Origin: Typhlomys cinereus
Lineage: Eukaryota > Chordata > Mammalia > Rodentia > Platacanthomyidae
Direction: 5' to 3'
DNA length: 64,000 nucleotides
Assembly (NCBI GenBank): GCA_023101885.1
Contig: JALPQD010000401.1
Span: forward strand, 1,922,001 to 1,986,000
A program made the translations under genes and the position numbers. The notes below the pieces were generated by a model that saw only the letters and a list, made by a program, of their open reading frames with translations, did not search any database and was not told the DNA's origin. Shown here piece after piece: positions 36,181 through 47,335 of the stretch (positions are counted from its first letter, which is position 1; each line of letters opens with the position of its first letter).

Positions 36181-37590
36181 AATGTTTACCATTTTTAAGA
36201 CTTTAAACATTCACCATGAAGTTCAATACTAGAGTTTTTTTGTCAGTGTAAAATTTCGACTACATTATGGAGTACTGAGTTACCCACTAGTGAGCTAGAA
36301 TATGAGGTCACAGCACACATAGTTCAATCTTCACTCGAGCCAGACATTCTTTAAGAGAGCTCAATGCCGGCCATTTGGTTATCCTGATATAATATAGCTC
36401 TGATAATCTGATACCAGAAGATGGGAAGATGAGCCCAGGGAAGGAAGCTGACTTTAGACAGCTGCCACATTACTACCCATTAGTTTCACAGCCATGCATC
36501 ATCCTCTGGATGTAGCGGCTGTTTCCTTGGGCAAGTTTCAACTGAATCTCAGCTTTACATTCTGGATATCAATCTCTCTGTCTCCAAACGGTGCTTCAAC
36601 GTCAGTATCTCCAGAGTGATTTCAATCATGTCCAAGTGACAGCCACCTAGAAGTCCATGTTCGCTTGCAGAGCATTAGCTGTCTTGCAGTTTTCCCATCA
36701 GAGTCTATCTTACAGGATAAAAAGGTCTACCCCAAGGCGAAAGTAGAGTACTTCCAGTATTTGACTGGCCCAAGTAACTACTAACTACCAGTTTGTTATC
36801 CTTATGCCCAAAACTACTCCAAAGACACTTGTGAGAAGACTTAAAAGCTATCTGTCAGGACCTCTCTCTTACACCCAGACTTAGGGAGCCACAACTCTTT
36901 GTCTTTAAATCATTTTCTATCTTCATCACCCCATCCTTCAACTTAGCCCTTCCAGTGCCCTTTCCCAGTCTTATTCTGCTAGATACTCTCTGCTCTATAA
37001 TTTTTCTAATCTTTGATAAGTCAAAAAATAACACGGCATTACTTGAAATAAAACAATCCATACGCTACTCCTTCTCACTCAAAATGAGAATTCAAAGCTC
37101 AAGAGGCCCAGATAGTCTCTCCACTCTACCAAATGCTTCTTTGGATCCCCCCAAAGCCAGCATTCACAGTCTCACTAAGGGCAGATTACAATATAAGCAC
37201 ACTTCCCTTTGGCGGCAGGAGGGGTATCTGTTCTGCAGATGGCAACAGACTGTTAAGTACACTTGAAACAGTTTATGAAAATTACATGGCAAGTACCTAA
37301 CTCTCAGATAAATAGTTTTGTTTAATGAAAACTGGACAGGCTTTTATCACACAGAATCCTAAATTAAGATCTTTGTCCAACTAAATTGACTGGTCCTTGG
37401 GATAAAAACGCTTAGACCCCCATCATCAGAAAGACCCAAGAGAGCCTTCTGTGTCTTGCTTGGTGACATTCTTTGCTCAACTCTAGTTCTTTCAGTCAGA
37501 ACTGAATGCTGAGCTGATAAAAGGGACTATGAACCAGAACAAAAACAGAACAAATCAGGAAGGAGAGGGGGAAACAAGCTGAGAAAAGGG
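36181..37590. other. Unassigned DNA, no gene seen
   Basis: No recognised repeat or exon. The 103-codon plus-strand frame at 36,955-37,266 has no known domain. Confidence 0.45.
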
Positions 37591-37591
37591 G

Positions 37592-37935
37592 GTTTGGCAA
37601 CAAAGATGGATCAGTCAGTACAGTGCCTGCCACACAAGCTCAAAGACTTGCCCAATCACTAGAACTCATGTAGAAAACCAGAGGGTGACCACGTGCATCT
37701 AGAGCCCCAGCGCTGGGGAGAGCAAGAGAAGAGACAGGCAGATCCCTGAAGCACACTGACCATCCAAACTAGCCAAGTGAATAAACTCCAGGTTCAGTGA
37801 AAGGACCTGTCAAAACATAAAAGCAGAAGCCCATCTAAAAAAGACTCCTACGGCAGGGATCCAAATGCAACGTAAATGCACACTTGAACACACATGCACA
37901 CAGACAACACACACACACACACACACACACACAAA
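37592..37935 (+). repeat. B4-type SINE with (CA)n tail
   Basis: caaagatggatcagtcagta, cctgccacacaagctcaaag, then agagccccagcgctggggag, caggttcagtgaaaggacct and a CA tail (37,903-37,933) give the B4 order. It is strongly diverged. Confidence 0.65.
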
Positions 37936-38520
37936 GTAACTCTCTGTGACCTTCCTTCATAGATTCACATAGACAAACCCATACAACAACATCTCTTTGA
38001 CTCTTTAAGATGAAGGACATTTTAACATGAATACCATTTGGGCATGGCAGTATCATTTTGAAATGACCACCATAGGCGGTGGCAACGCTCAGTGACCTCT
38101 ATTCAAAGCACTGTATAAAATGTGGAAACAGGGCCTGTCTGCTTGCTTTCTTGCTTGGAATGGCCTCTAAGCTAAGATCGAGATCAAAGCCACTCCAGGA
38201 AGAGTCCTTGATTCAGAAGTTTTCTACTTTTACTCTGGCACGCTCAGCTGCAGGAGGTTGGACCTCGCGCACTGGGAGCAAACGGCTCACAACAGGGGCA
38301 GGGCAAAAGAGGGTGGGCGAGGAAAGGGTGGTAACCAGCCTCAAATCTAAAGGATCATGAGTGTTTCCTACACGCTGTCTTTCAAAATCAATAAAAAACT
38401 AACCAATGTCTTGCCTTATCCCCTACAATGACCGGGCAATCCAGTCATATTTTACAAAAATTAAGTTCCCAAAGAGGGAAATGACATAGAGCTGGTGAGA
38501 GAACTAAAAGACAACTCCAA

Positions 38521-38560
38521 GGCTCCGAGTACAGCTTAGTGACAGTGCACCTGCCCAGTT
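38521..38560 (+). repeat. ID-like head fragment
   Basis: gagtacagcttagtgacagt and gcacctgccc resemble an ID head. It is too short to be sure. Confidence 0.3.
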
Positions 38561-38702
38561 GCTCATCCATGACATATGTCTGCATATGTGTTCATATATG
38601 CATATGGGTGGATTTATATCAAAGTAATCTACATGTTTATGTGTTATATATGCACAGAACTTGAAATAAAGTAACTGTATGCATATATACAAATTATATG
38701 TG

Positions 38703-38724
38703 TATTTACATGTATATGTAAATA
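38703..38724. repeat. Perfect 9-base inverted repeat
   Basis: tatttacat and atgtaaata flank a four-base loop (gtat) within an AT-rich stretch (38,570-38,735). It could form a small hairpin. No function is inferred. Confidence 0.7.
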
Positions 38725-40112
38725 TATACGCTATGTTAAGAAAGAGACACAGTGAGGCATCAATTATGAGCTTCTGAGTTCACACATTATCATCACACAA
38801 AGCCTTGTACATAGCCAGTTATCCACAATATTTGAGAAATAGCACAAGTTGTCATTTAACAAAACAGTTGCATAATCACGAGGTTTAATTTACTAATTAT
38901 TTACTTGCAATAAATGCATGTGGTTCCTGGATATCTGAAGAAACACTTCAATTGCCTCCAGACCTGCCCACAGCATCAAGATCCCTCATCTCCTTACATT
39001 GTTCTGGAAAGACATTGACCAGACTTGACGACTAGCTTTCTCCAGTGGACCAATAGTTCTGATTGGCAGTGATGATGTGTCTGAGTGGCAAAAAATGGGC
39101 ACACAAAGGTCTCAGAGACAATCTGCCCAGAAACAGGGCTTAAAGGGAATGAGATCAATTTAAAGGTCTCTCGGAATGCTATAAGCTGGAGTCCACAGGC
39201 ATGGAGCTTACTTTGAATCCACAGAGGGCCTCCAGGAATCTTCAAAACAAGCCCACAGTTGGACATCAGCCCCCTGGGAATGTATTTCTGGGCTGTGTGT
39301 TTTCCTTAGTACTTTATTTAGGAATAATGACTTCAAATCTGGTTACCTGTAAATAATTCAATCATACTTTTGTGACTAACTCAAAGTTAACAAACCTCTT
39401 CAGCTCTCTTTCCTTCCAGGTAGCACCCCACTGTAACAGCCACTCAACTTGGCACAACATACAGTAAACTGACATTCTATACCAAATACCAATCCACAGG
39501 CTAGAAAGCAGGGCACGAGTAGGGGGAACGGAAAATCTTCCTGACCTCCTATTCCTGTTCAGAAAGGAACACAGTGTGCCAAACAGACTTGAAAAAGAGT
39601 TGAAAAAGAATTTTCCTACTAATTATAATTATCATTTCACAGCAATTTAGCTTATTTTGCATGCTATCTTGCATATTTAGGTCATAAGCTTACACCATTA
39701 ATATCAATTTTCACATGTTATATCATGCTATTTTTAAATATATAGTGTTGGGCTTTGAAAGTTAAAGATGGTACCACAAACCATTGGGCACAACTAAGTA
39801 GTTTCAGTAACAGTGAATCAAAGGGTCTGACATAATGGTGAAGAAAATTCACACGAAAGTACAGTGAGGCCTAAGATGTTCTCGCTGATATAAAAAGGGA
39901 AACACGCTAGTCCAAGCAGTTATTCTCTTCTCATTTAGTCTCCATGGATACCACCTAACTTTTATCCTGTCAGAAAAATAATTCACAGATATTCTATTTC
40001 ATTTGTTACATGTTTTCTTGAAATCTTTTCACATAATAGTTATCCTACATTTAACCCCTTAAACTATCATTTTATACTCTTAGAAGCAGTATTATTACTA
40101 GTTGAGATTCTC
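38725..40112. other. Unassigned AT-rich DNA
   Basis: No gene or clear repeat recognised. Confidence 0.45.
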
Positions 40113-40205
40113 CACTTTTTTTTTTCCTTCTTTTTTGGAAAGCAGGTCTCATTCTGTATCCAGGCTTCAGCCTCTCCAGCGTTGGGATTATAGGTGTAAC
40201 ACAGG
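40113..40205 (-). repeat. B1 fragment, minus orientation
   Basis: A T-rich start, aagcaggtctcattctgtat, ccaggcttcagcctctccag and gcgttgggattataggtgta form the reverse complement of B1. The element is shortened in its middle. Confidence 0.65.
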
Positions 40206-40299
40206 CTCCCCAGATTTTTTTAAAAATCCTAATAATAATCTCACAGAACTTTGAAAGCTAATGCCTGACATATTTGTGGGTTGCTACAATTTATACCAT

Positions 40300-40550
40300 G
40301 TTCTTCCATATACAGTATCACAACTGTTCCCAAAACAACCCTATAAATACAAGGTATTTTTACCTTCCTTAGACTGGTGCCCAAAGGTAATTACTGCATT
40401 TATTTTTGGTTGCTGATTGTCTAGTTACCAACTAGAACACAGCCTTTGTAATGGTCAAGAGAATGCTTTCTCAGCTGAATCCACAGAGCCTAGCACAGTG
40501 TCTGGCTCACAGGCAATGTTCCACAAATATTTAGTAAAGGTATAAATAAA
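40300..40550 (+). repeat. MIR/L2-type fragments
   Basis: acaaccctataaatacaagg, then gtatttttaccttcc, match one common mammalian pattern. Further right, cagagcctagcacagtgtct, ggctcacaggcaatgttcca and caaatatttagtaaagg match the L2 tail. These may be two separate fragments. Confidence 0.55.
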
Positions 40551-41800
40551 TTTCTCTTGGTTACTTTAAGTTCTTTTGGTAAACAGCAGATAACGGAACT
40601 ACAGACCAAATATTCCATTTATAGTAGTCTGTTTAGCATCAAAAGAAAATTAAGTGAAGAAAGAAAATTAAGTGACAAAAATTTTTTTTAAAAACCTAAA
40701 AAAGTATTTCAGATTGCGGGATAAGAGAAAACCAGGGTCACGGGTCACAGAGCTGTCAGGATTTTATGGATTTTAATTTGCTTCCAATTTGTCTCCAAAT
40801 CTTTATGTTTGACAAAGATAACATTTTTACAGGTAAGTCCATCAGAAATAGGTGGAACTGTTCCTAATTTTTGAAAATCAACAGAAAAGAAAGACATCTC
40901 GTTGAAATGAAATATGTTAATGTTTAATTTTAAGAAGCAGTTACAGATCATAACAGACAAGCTCTCTTGAATGTAATCAGGCCAAAATCTAACTTCTTAC
41001 ACAACAAGCCAGATCGTACATTATAATCCTTCACTAATTACAGTGAAATTCTGGACTTTGCCCTATCAATCAATAGACATTCCAAGGTTACCCTTTATAC
41101 CTGCCAATTTTAAGTCCTAAAAATTCCATTGGCTTGAAGCTCCCTCTAAAAAGACAAGTTTTTCCAGGATTTTTCAGGTTCTGTTTTTGTGCCACTCACC
41201 CACCCCCAAAAAAGAACGAAAGAGGATTAGGAAAACCATCCTGCACTAAGTAGTTCCAAAGTTAAACGGGGTCACCCTTAGCCAAGCAACATGACATCTG
41301 TCTACCACCAGCCATCCACATTTCTGACGCACCGTCTGGTACCAGACCCCTGCTTGCACCTGCCCTTACGCACCAAAGCACACGCACGCTGCTAACTTCC
41401 AATGTGATTTGCAGTGGATCTGAACTCCAGGGAGTGCAGGCTGGACGGGCAACCTCTGTAATTCCTGAAAGTCCACAACAGGAAATCTAACTGTCCTCCA
41501 CCCTCCCTCCAGAACCATTCATCTAGAGCAGACCGCGTCCCAGTCCCAGGGAGACCAGGGACACAGGGCAAATGCCAGCAACCCCTGCTCCGAGGAGGCA
41601 CCCACGGCTTGAAAGGAGCACGGACAGGACCACGAACCAGTGCCTACACTATAGGGGGGAGGGAGAAGATATGTCCTCAAGTTTAGAAGACCGGGGGAAG
41701 GGGCTTAGGAAGAGTTGAAAGCCTGCCTAGTTAGGTGCCAGGTCCTAGGGCAGTGTTTACACTTGGCCTCCCAGAGTCCTGTCTCCACCGACTGCCCCCG
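40551..41800. other. Left flank of the CpG island
   Basis: No gene recognised. A 16-base unit, aaagaaaattaagtga, occurs twice at 40,642 and 40,660. GC content rises from about 41,300 towards the island. If the candidate minus-strand exon next door is real, this is its first intron. Confidence 0.4.
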
Positions 41801-41809
41801 GCGTCTCAC

Positions 41810-42040
41810 CTGGTGCCCAAACAGGGTCCTCGCGCCCGGCTGGGGCTGCCAACTCCCTTCCCTTTCGTGCTTCTATGGGGTGATGGGGGTAAGGGTGGCA
41901 GACACTCCGAGACCTGCGGCCGAGCGAAGACGCCAGCCAGTGCGTCCTGGGCAGCCGATGGGTCACGCCCGAGCCCTCGGCGCTTGGGCAGGCTTCCCGG
42001 GCGGCTCAGGGGCGCCGGTCCCCAGGCCGTGCGGCCGCGA
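41810..42040 (-). other. Candidate minus-strand first exon (untranslated)
   Basis: On the minus strand the sequence caccag|gtgagacgcc places a near-consensus splice donor with the last exon base at 41,810 and the intron starting at 41,809. The CCAAT box at 42,057-42,061 lies upstream in that direction at a fitting distance for a start near 41,970-42,030. No ATG-started frame lies fully inside the proposed exon, so it would be 5' untranslated. A longer minus frame beginning with ATG near 42,143 in good Kozak context would need a start site further upstream. The right border is a guess. Confidence 0.4.
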
Positions 42041-42870
42041 TCGGCCGGGCGCCGCGATTGGCCGCGGCCGGCGGCGCTCGGTGGGCGAGCCGGGCGGGCA
42101 AGGCGGAAGGGAAGTGGCGGCCGCGGCTTTGCACCAACCATGTTCCGCCGGCGGGCGAATGTCACCCGGCGCCCCGAGCGGGTCGGAGGGCACGGGGCGG
42201 GCACTCCCGTCCCCACCGCGCCCCCAAGACTGCGAGGGCACGCCGGCCCCCCACGCCTGCCCGCGGGGCGCCGCTCGCTCCCCGGAGGCTCCCCGCCCCC
42301 ACCTCGCCCGCTCGGAAGCCGAGGCGGGTCAGGCCCAGCGCGCCAGGCCGGCCCGGGGGCGCCTACGGGGACCGGCGGCGCCCGCGGCTAGGCCGCGCCG
42401 GGGCGGATGACCCCCGGGCGCCGCGCCCTCCCGGGACGCGCCTCCCAGGCCCCATCGCGCGCGGGGACAAGTGCGGCGACAAAGCCCCAGGGCCAGGCCG
42501 GGCGCTGGCCGGCGGGAAGGAGGACGCGGCGTCCCCGCGGAGTGGCGGCGGCCCAGCCCCCAGGAAGCCGGGCGCGTCGGCCAGGCCCGCGCCCAGCCGC
42601 GCTCCGAGCGCCCGCCGGCCGAGGGCACTGGCACCCGACGCCCGCGACCCTAGCCCGAGCCCGGTAGCAGCGCGCACCCCGAGATCACCTCGGGGTGCTC
42701 CATCAAGTTTCCCGTCGCCGCGGCGGGAGGCTCCACTCTCGGCCAGGGCGCTGGCAGCTAGGGACCCTGGATGACTGCCTGTTTACACCCGAGACTGCCC
42801 GGAGAGAAGGGCCGCCGCTGGGCACCGAGGAGGACCGGGTCCCTTCTTTCAGATCTGGTGGCAACATGGA
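41880..42870. promoter_or_regulatory. CpG island, lobe A (candidate promoter)
   Basis: This is the densest CpG region of the window, in sharp contrast with its CpG-poor surroundings. It carries an inverted CCAAT box (ATTGG at 42,057-42,061), an Sp1-like ccccgccccc at 42,291-42,300 and GC-rich stretches without a TATA box. Such islands usually mark promoters of broadly expressed or developmental genes. Long frames on both strands (up to 238 codons, Arg/Pro/Ala/Gly-rich) follow from the absence of AT-rich stop codons and are not called as genes. The gene served is unknown. Confidence 0.8.
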
Positions 42871-43028
42871 CTGTAAACACACACGCGCACACTATTTTGT
42901 TTTAAATGAGGCCGACTCCAGAGGACCTGCACCCACACGCGCGACACCTGGGGCGCACAACCACACAGAGCAGGTCTGTGTCCATGGAGCCACCTCTCCG
43001 CATCTGCAAATCCAAAAGTGAAATTAAA

Positions 43029-43087
43029 CCTCCACCAACCTCCTCCTCCTCCACCTCCTCCTCCTCCCTCTACCTCCTCCTCCTTGC
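43029..43087 (+). repeat. (CCT)n pyrimidine tract ending in a splice-acceptor-like site
   Basis: Repeating cctcctcct units with a few interruptions, followed by ctccttgcag with AG at 43,088-43,089. It therefore looks like a polypyrimidine tract plus acceptor, but it lies between two CpG lobes and may only be a microsatellite. Confidence 0.7.
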
Positions 43088-43089
43088 AG

Positions 43090-43127
43090 CCTCAGCAGCC
43101 CCAGTAGCAGCAGCAACAGCAGCAGAA
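43090..43127 (+). repeat. (CAG/CAA) trinucleotide-rich tract
   Basis: Units cagcag, cagcaacagcagcag follow the tract to the left. In the Gln frame an in-frame TAG interrupts it, so it does not encode a continuous poly-Gln. Expansion-prone composition. Confidence 0.7.
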
Positions 43128-43539
43128 CCTGCTTCCCCTAAAATCAGATGATCTATAATTGCACCGACTGTTCCTCCAAAAACCGGTATTAATATTTATG
43201 AACCCCAGCATTTTCTGTCTACAAAATACCGTGTCAATGCATCAGGACGCACATACATACACAGCCTCTCCAATCCCCTCAGAAACATGCCCTCGAGAGA
43301 AAACACACGCACAGTCGCAACTATTATTTGAAAAAAATGTTACCTCTTAAGTGTGCTTTTTTCACGCTACCAATACAATTCCGCAAGGTGTAAGTGTTGC
43401 TAGGGTGTGTGAAATGGAAATGAAAGCCCGTCAGTTGAATAATCGCAGGAGCAAAACTAAAAGTTACTCCCCGGCTTGCCTGAGAACAGTCCAGATCGAA
43501 AGCAAAACAAGGAGAGGAAACTGCGAAGAGCCGAGGCTG
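43128..43539. other. CpG-poor spacer between island lobes
   Basis: Few CpGs and moderate AT content. A strong donor-like gtaagt is present at about 43,391 (plus strand, ccgcaaggt before it). No coding sequence recognised. Confidence 0.4.
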
Positions 43540-43920
43540 GAAATCCCCTCACCCCCCGCCCTCCTCGCGGCCGCGCTCCCTCCCTCGCCTCCCCCTCCGC
43601 CCTCCTCCCTCCGCCCTTCCTCCCGAGTGTTTGTTTCGAGCTTGTGCAACCGGGAGGTGGAGGCAGAGGGAGGGCGCGAGCCGCCGGCCGCGAGGTGCGG
43701 AAGTTCGCCGCCGCCGTTCATTGGCGGACAGCGCCGCTTTCATCATTTCTCGGAAAAAGTCAATTTCATTTTCACTTCCCCACGTCGCGGCTGCGGGAGC
43801 AACAAGCGGCGGTGTGTGAGTCTGTTGCTCGCGCAGAGACGCGCTCACATCCACCGCATGCACGCGGGAGGGAGGGCTCGGGGGATGCTGGGCGGCGGGT
43901 GGGGATCCAGCCATCAGCCA
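43540..43920. promoter_or_regulatory. CpG island, lobe B (candidate promoter)
   Basis: Dense CpG with CT-rich sequence on its left side, an inverted CCAAT box (ATTGG at 43,720-43,724) and cacgtcgcgg at 43,781. On the plus strand a donor-like gtgagt occurs at 43,816-43,821. On the minus strand a strong donor cag|gtacgt occurs with its last exon base at 43,948. Either strand could be served. Frames across the lobe (up to 237 codons) show no protein family. Confidence 0.7.
43764..43780 (-). promoter_or_regulatory. Composite ETS/IRF-like site
   Basis: On the minus strand the sequence is GGGAAGTGAAAATGAAA. It holds GGAAGTGAAA, which fits the ETS-IRF composite pattern GGAANNGAAA, and GAAAATGAAA, which fits the IRF/ISRE pattern GAAANNGAAA. 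Both share bases. It sits about 40 bases from the CCAAT box in lobe B. Binding is inferred from motif only. Confidence 0.5.
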
Positions 43921-45044
43921 GTGGCCCCCAGGAAGATAGAGACGTACCTGACTGGAGATCTTAAGAGACACCTAAAAGGGAAGAGTTGGGGGGGGACGCC
44001 CAGAAAGCAAAGGGATCCGTCCTACCTTCGACTAGTTTACTGTTGTTTAAAACCTGTGTGTTGAGAGTGAATGCACAAGTGTCATTTTGGAGCATCGCCG
44101 CTGCACAGGAATGTAAGGAACAACCCCCCCTCTCCCCCGAATAGACAACAGGACACGCACCTCTGCTTTATTGGAATTCCTATCCGCAGTTGGAGGCAGG
44201 AGCAGCCTGATGCTCTAATTGGGAATTAGGGCGTTGAGGAAGGCCTTTCCCTAGTAACTCACCAGTGAGCACTCCGAGGTCAGTTATCGCTCACCCTACC
44301 CGGCAGGTTCCTGCAGAGTGAGATGGGCAAAGGGTGTGAGTTACTTGTTCTTAGAGCTGTCTTGATCCGGGCGGATCCTGGGAGGCCGTTTTGGTAGAAC
44401 TTTACGCCATATTCAAGTTTAGCCTCTTTATCTTAATAGCTGAGCATCCTTGGCCTGGATGCTCCATGTGTGGCAAATAGAGATAAAAGAGAACATTCAA
44501 GAATCTAGAGTACTGCATCAGTGACATTCGTAGGCGCTCTCAAGTCCTACCCCTGGGTTTTTTGTCATTGCTTAAAAAGTATAGATTCACACTTAGTTCT
44601 TTCTGTTTTCTTCTTCCACTGTCAAGAGTTTTATCAGTCTCTTATCAGCCATCTCTATCCAGGAGAGAAAATCCCAGCCTAGAATATAAACACTTCCTGA
44701 AAAACAGCTCTAATCTATCCCTGTCACAGAAGTACTGAATTTTGCTGGCTGGAAAAAGGAAGATTTGCCAACTAAGCATGGGAGGCAAGGGAATGGGTGG
44801 GACTTAGGACTGTCTGCTCTGGTCTCAAGTGGACACCTCGAGTGGGGGATCCTTATGTGATAACATTATATAATGCCCACGTTCACATTTCGTATGTTTG
44901 CCATGGCTATTTATAATAAGCCACAAGACAGTTTTCACCCTTTATCTACTCCAGGCATCCAAGTTTAAAACCTGGTAATCATTGTCATTTTGTTGTGGTT
45001 GTAGTTTTCATTTGGAGGATTTCTGCTTTTGCTTTTGTTTTGGG
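43921..45044. other. Right flank of the CpG island, unassigned
   Basis: GC content falls to background by about 44,350. Donor-like sequences occur on the minus strand (ctg|gtgagt near 44,261), but no coding exon is recognised. Confidence 0.4.
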
Positions 45045-45205
45045 TTGGGGGTTTGTTTTGTTTTGTTTCTGAGACAGATCTTACAAAACAGTCCATGCTG
45101 TCTAGAACTGTGTGTAACCCAAGTTGGCCTCAGATTAGTGATCCTTCTGCCTCGGCCTGGTGAGCCCGGGGACTGCAGGCCTGTGCCACCATGCAGAACC
45201 AGTTC
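45045..45205 (-). repeat. B1 SINE, minus orientation
   Basis: gttttgtttctgagacagat, then aacccaagttggcctcagat, gatccttctgcctcggcctg and ggactgcaggcctgtgccac followed by catgc is the reverse complement of B1, tail to head. It is fairly well kept. Confidence 0.85.
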
Positions 45206-46295
45206 TGTTTTTGTTTTGTCTGCGCTGCAATAACAGGAAGGAGGGCGGGGAAGAGAAGATTGCAAGATGTCTTTCTGAACTTCTTCCTCATTGCCCGCTG
45301 AATCCGAGTCTCACTTCAACATCCTTCCCGTGCAGGCCAGAGGAGTGAAAGAGATGTTGAGGCCTAGCAAGATCAGCTGATGCTGTGTTCTGGTGCCTGT
45401 GACAGATATGGAGCTGCCAGACAGGACTATGCCCACTAATCTACCCTGAATCCTAATGACCTGTTGCCATCCACAAAGGTTAGTCTTGGAAACTTAGTCA
45501 TCAGGTACTGAAAACTTCCAGACTGCTGTGATTTGGTCTCCTCATGTCTGTTTCTTTGGTAGACACTCCCTGGATCGGCACTGTAAGTACAGCTCGATCA
45601 TTGTTTCAGAAAGGGTCTTTGATAGGAAACAAGAAGTTTGGCACAAACTTCTTAGTTCAGTGGTTTTTTGATGTCCTCATTCCCACAACATACATCTCAC
45701 CAAGTCATGTCAATAGACAGCCCGTCAGTCACATCTTACTTGCGGGTTGATGCGTATCCCAGGCCCTGGGCATGGCTCATCCCTAGAACACTGCCTTTAG
45801 TTACTGCAGCTCCTCGTCCCTTTCCTTGGGTTCCTCCTGGCCAGTAGATTGCTATTCATGTTAAAGAGGAAATGAGCTTTGCTTAAAGCCCAACTCCAGC
45901 CCTCTCTCTGCCCTTCAAAAAACCTCTCTGTAGTTTCCAGAATAAAAGCCGTATCATTGACAAGACACACCGAGTCCACTGAATCTGATAGCAGATGACT
46001 TTTATAACCTCATCGAGGGCCACAGCCCCCTACAAGCCTCCGTTGATAAGAGAGCTGCTCTCCTTTTTGGTGGAGCAGCAAAAACCTTCTCTTATTCCTT
46101 GCTTCATATCTGGTCTGGCCTTAGCACACAGGCATTCAAATCCTTGTAAATTAATAATGACCTCATTTTTCCTGTAAGTTCCTACAGAATATGTTAGACT
46201 TTATTAGAGCATGCAATTTATGGTTTAATAATCTTTAATAAAAATGTGACTGATAATACAGAACTCAGAAAATATACAAAAATTGAAAGGAGAAA
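45206..46295. other. Unassigned DNA, no gene seen
   Basis: No recognised repeat or exon. Short frames only. Confidence 0.45.
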
Positions 46296-46515
46296 AGAGC
46301 CATCCCACCAAGCATATTGTCACCCGTCGTCATAGCACTTGAGAGGCTTAGCGGGAGGATCTTGAGTTCAAGGCAGCTTGTATTACATTGTGAGACCCTG
46401 TTACACAATGTACAGGGCTAGAAGTGTAGCTAAGCAATAGACCGCTTGCCTAGTCTGGGTTCAATCCCCACACATGCCTGTGTGAGCTCTCTCTCTCTCT
46501 TCTCTCTCTCTCTCT
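46296..46515 (+). repeat. Decayed B1, then ID-like head and (TC)n
   Basis: atagcacttgagaggcttag, gggaggatcttgagttcaag and cattgtgagaccctgttaca are B1. Then agggctagaagtgtagctaa, gcaatagaccgcttgcctag and ggttcaatccccac are ID-like, followed by TC units. Two old SINEs lie side by side. Confidence 0.6.
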
Positions 46516-47335
46516 ATTACCAGTAAACTACTTGGAATCAATAGATATATTGATATATGTATGTGCCTTCCACCAATAACTTTTGTGAAGTGTCATTTCC
46601 AGTCATCTGCTTGGTCTCTCTACATCATTTAATAATACTGACTGGGCTTCTTCCATCCTCCTTGGTGCCTCTGTGAGATCCTTCTGTCCTGTTCCATTTC
46701 TTGGCTGGCTCCTGTGCTGCCAGCCCCCTAAATTATGATGTTTCCAAGCACTCCATCCTCAACCCTCTTATTTTCTCATTTCGCGTCCTCTTTCTACTTT
46801 GGGTGTTTTCCTCAATGCCCAAAGAGTCAGATACCACCACAGAGAGTCTTCAACTTATAGTCACTGTACTTGCAGTTTTCCAATTGAAGAGGGGTGCAGA
46901 GCAATACAGATTTGGTAGAAACCACATTACAGGTTCTGAGTGTTGGTCTTTTCCCGGGCTAGCAACACGTGATACAGTACTCTGTTGCCATGTTCGCAGT
47001 GGCAGGGGGCCACAGTTCCCAGTCAGTCACAGGGTCTCAAGGCCAAACAACCTATACCCTACAATGGACTAATGGCTAAGTTATAATCTCCCATAGGAGA
47101 TTTAGATCAAATGTATTTTCGATATGCCATGCTTTCCAATAGATGGGGCAGGGTAGGAGTAGCTCATGAGTCCCCAACCCTCATGGGTTAACTATTAGCA
47201 ATTAATGATTGCTGGGGGTGGGGCATGTCATTTTCTTCAGAGGTTTATTTATTGAAACATAGCCCATGCTTCTGAAAGTAATCTCCCACCCATGCTCAGG
47301 CAAGCAGCCTTACTTAAACACAGCTGTCATACATG
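46516..47335. other. Unassigned DNA, no gene seen
   Basis: A 123-codon plus-strand frame (46,701-47,072) shows no known domain. No splice or promoter support. Confidence 0.4.

Noticed and set aside
41715..42774. Long overlapping frames (up to 238 codons) in the CpG island
   Set aside because: All frames on both strands are open because AT-rich stop codons are rare there. The translations are Arg/Pro/Ala/Gly-rich with no domain, and several begin with non-ATG codons.
43351..44064. A 237-codon plus-strand frame across lobe B
   Set aside because: It overlaps equally open frames on the other strand, has no family signature, and its first part lies in a CpG-poor spacer without promoter support.
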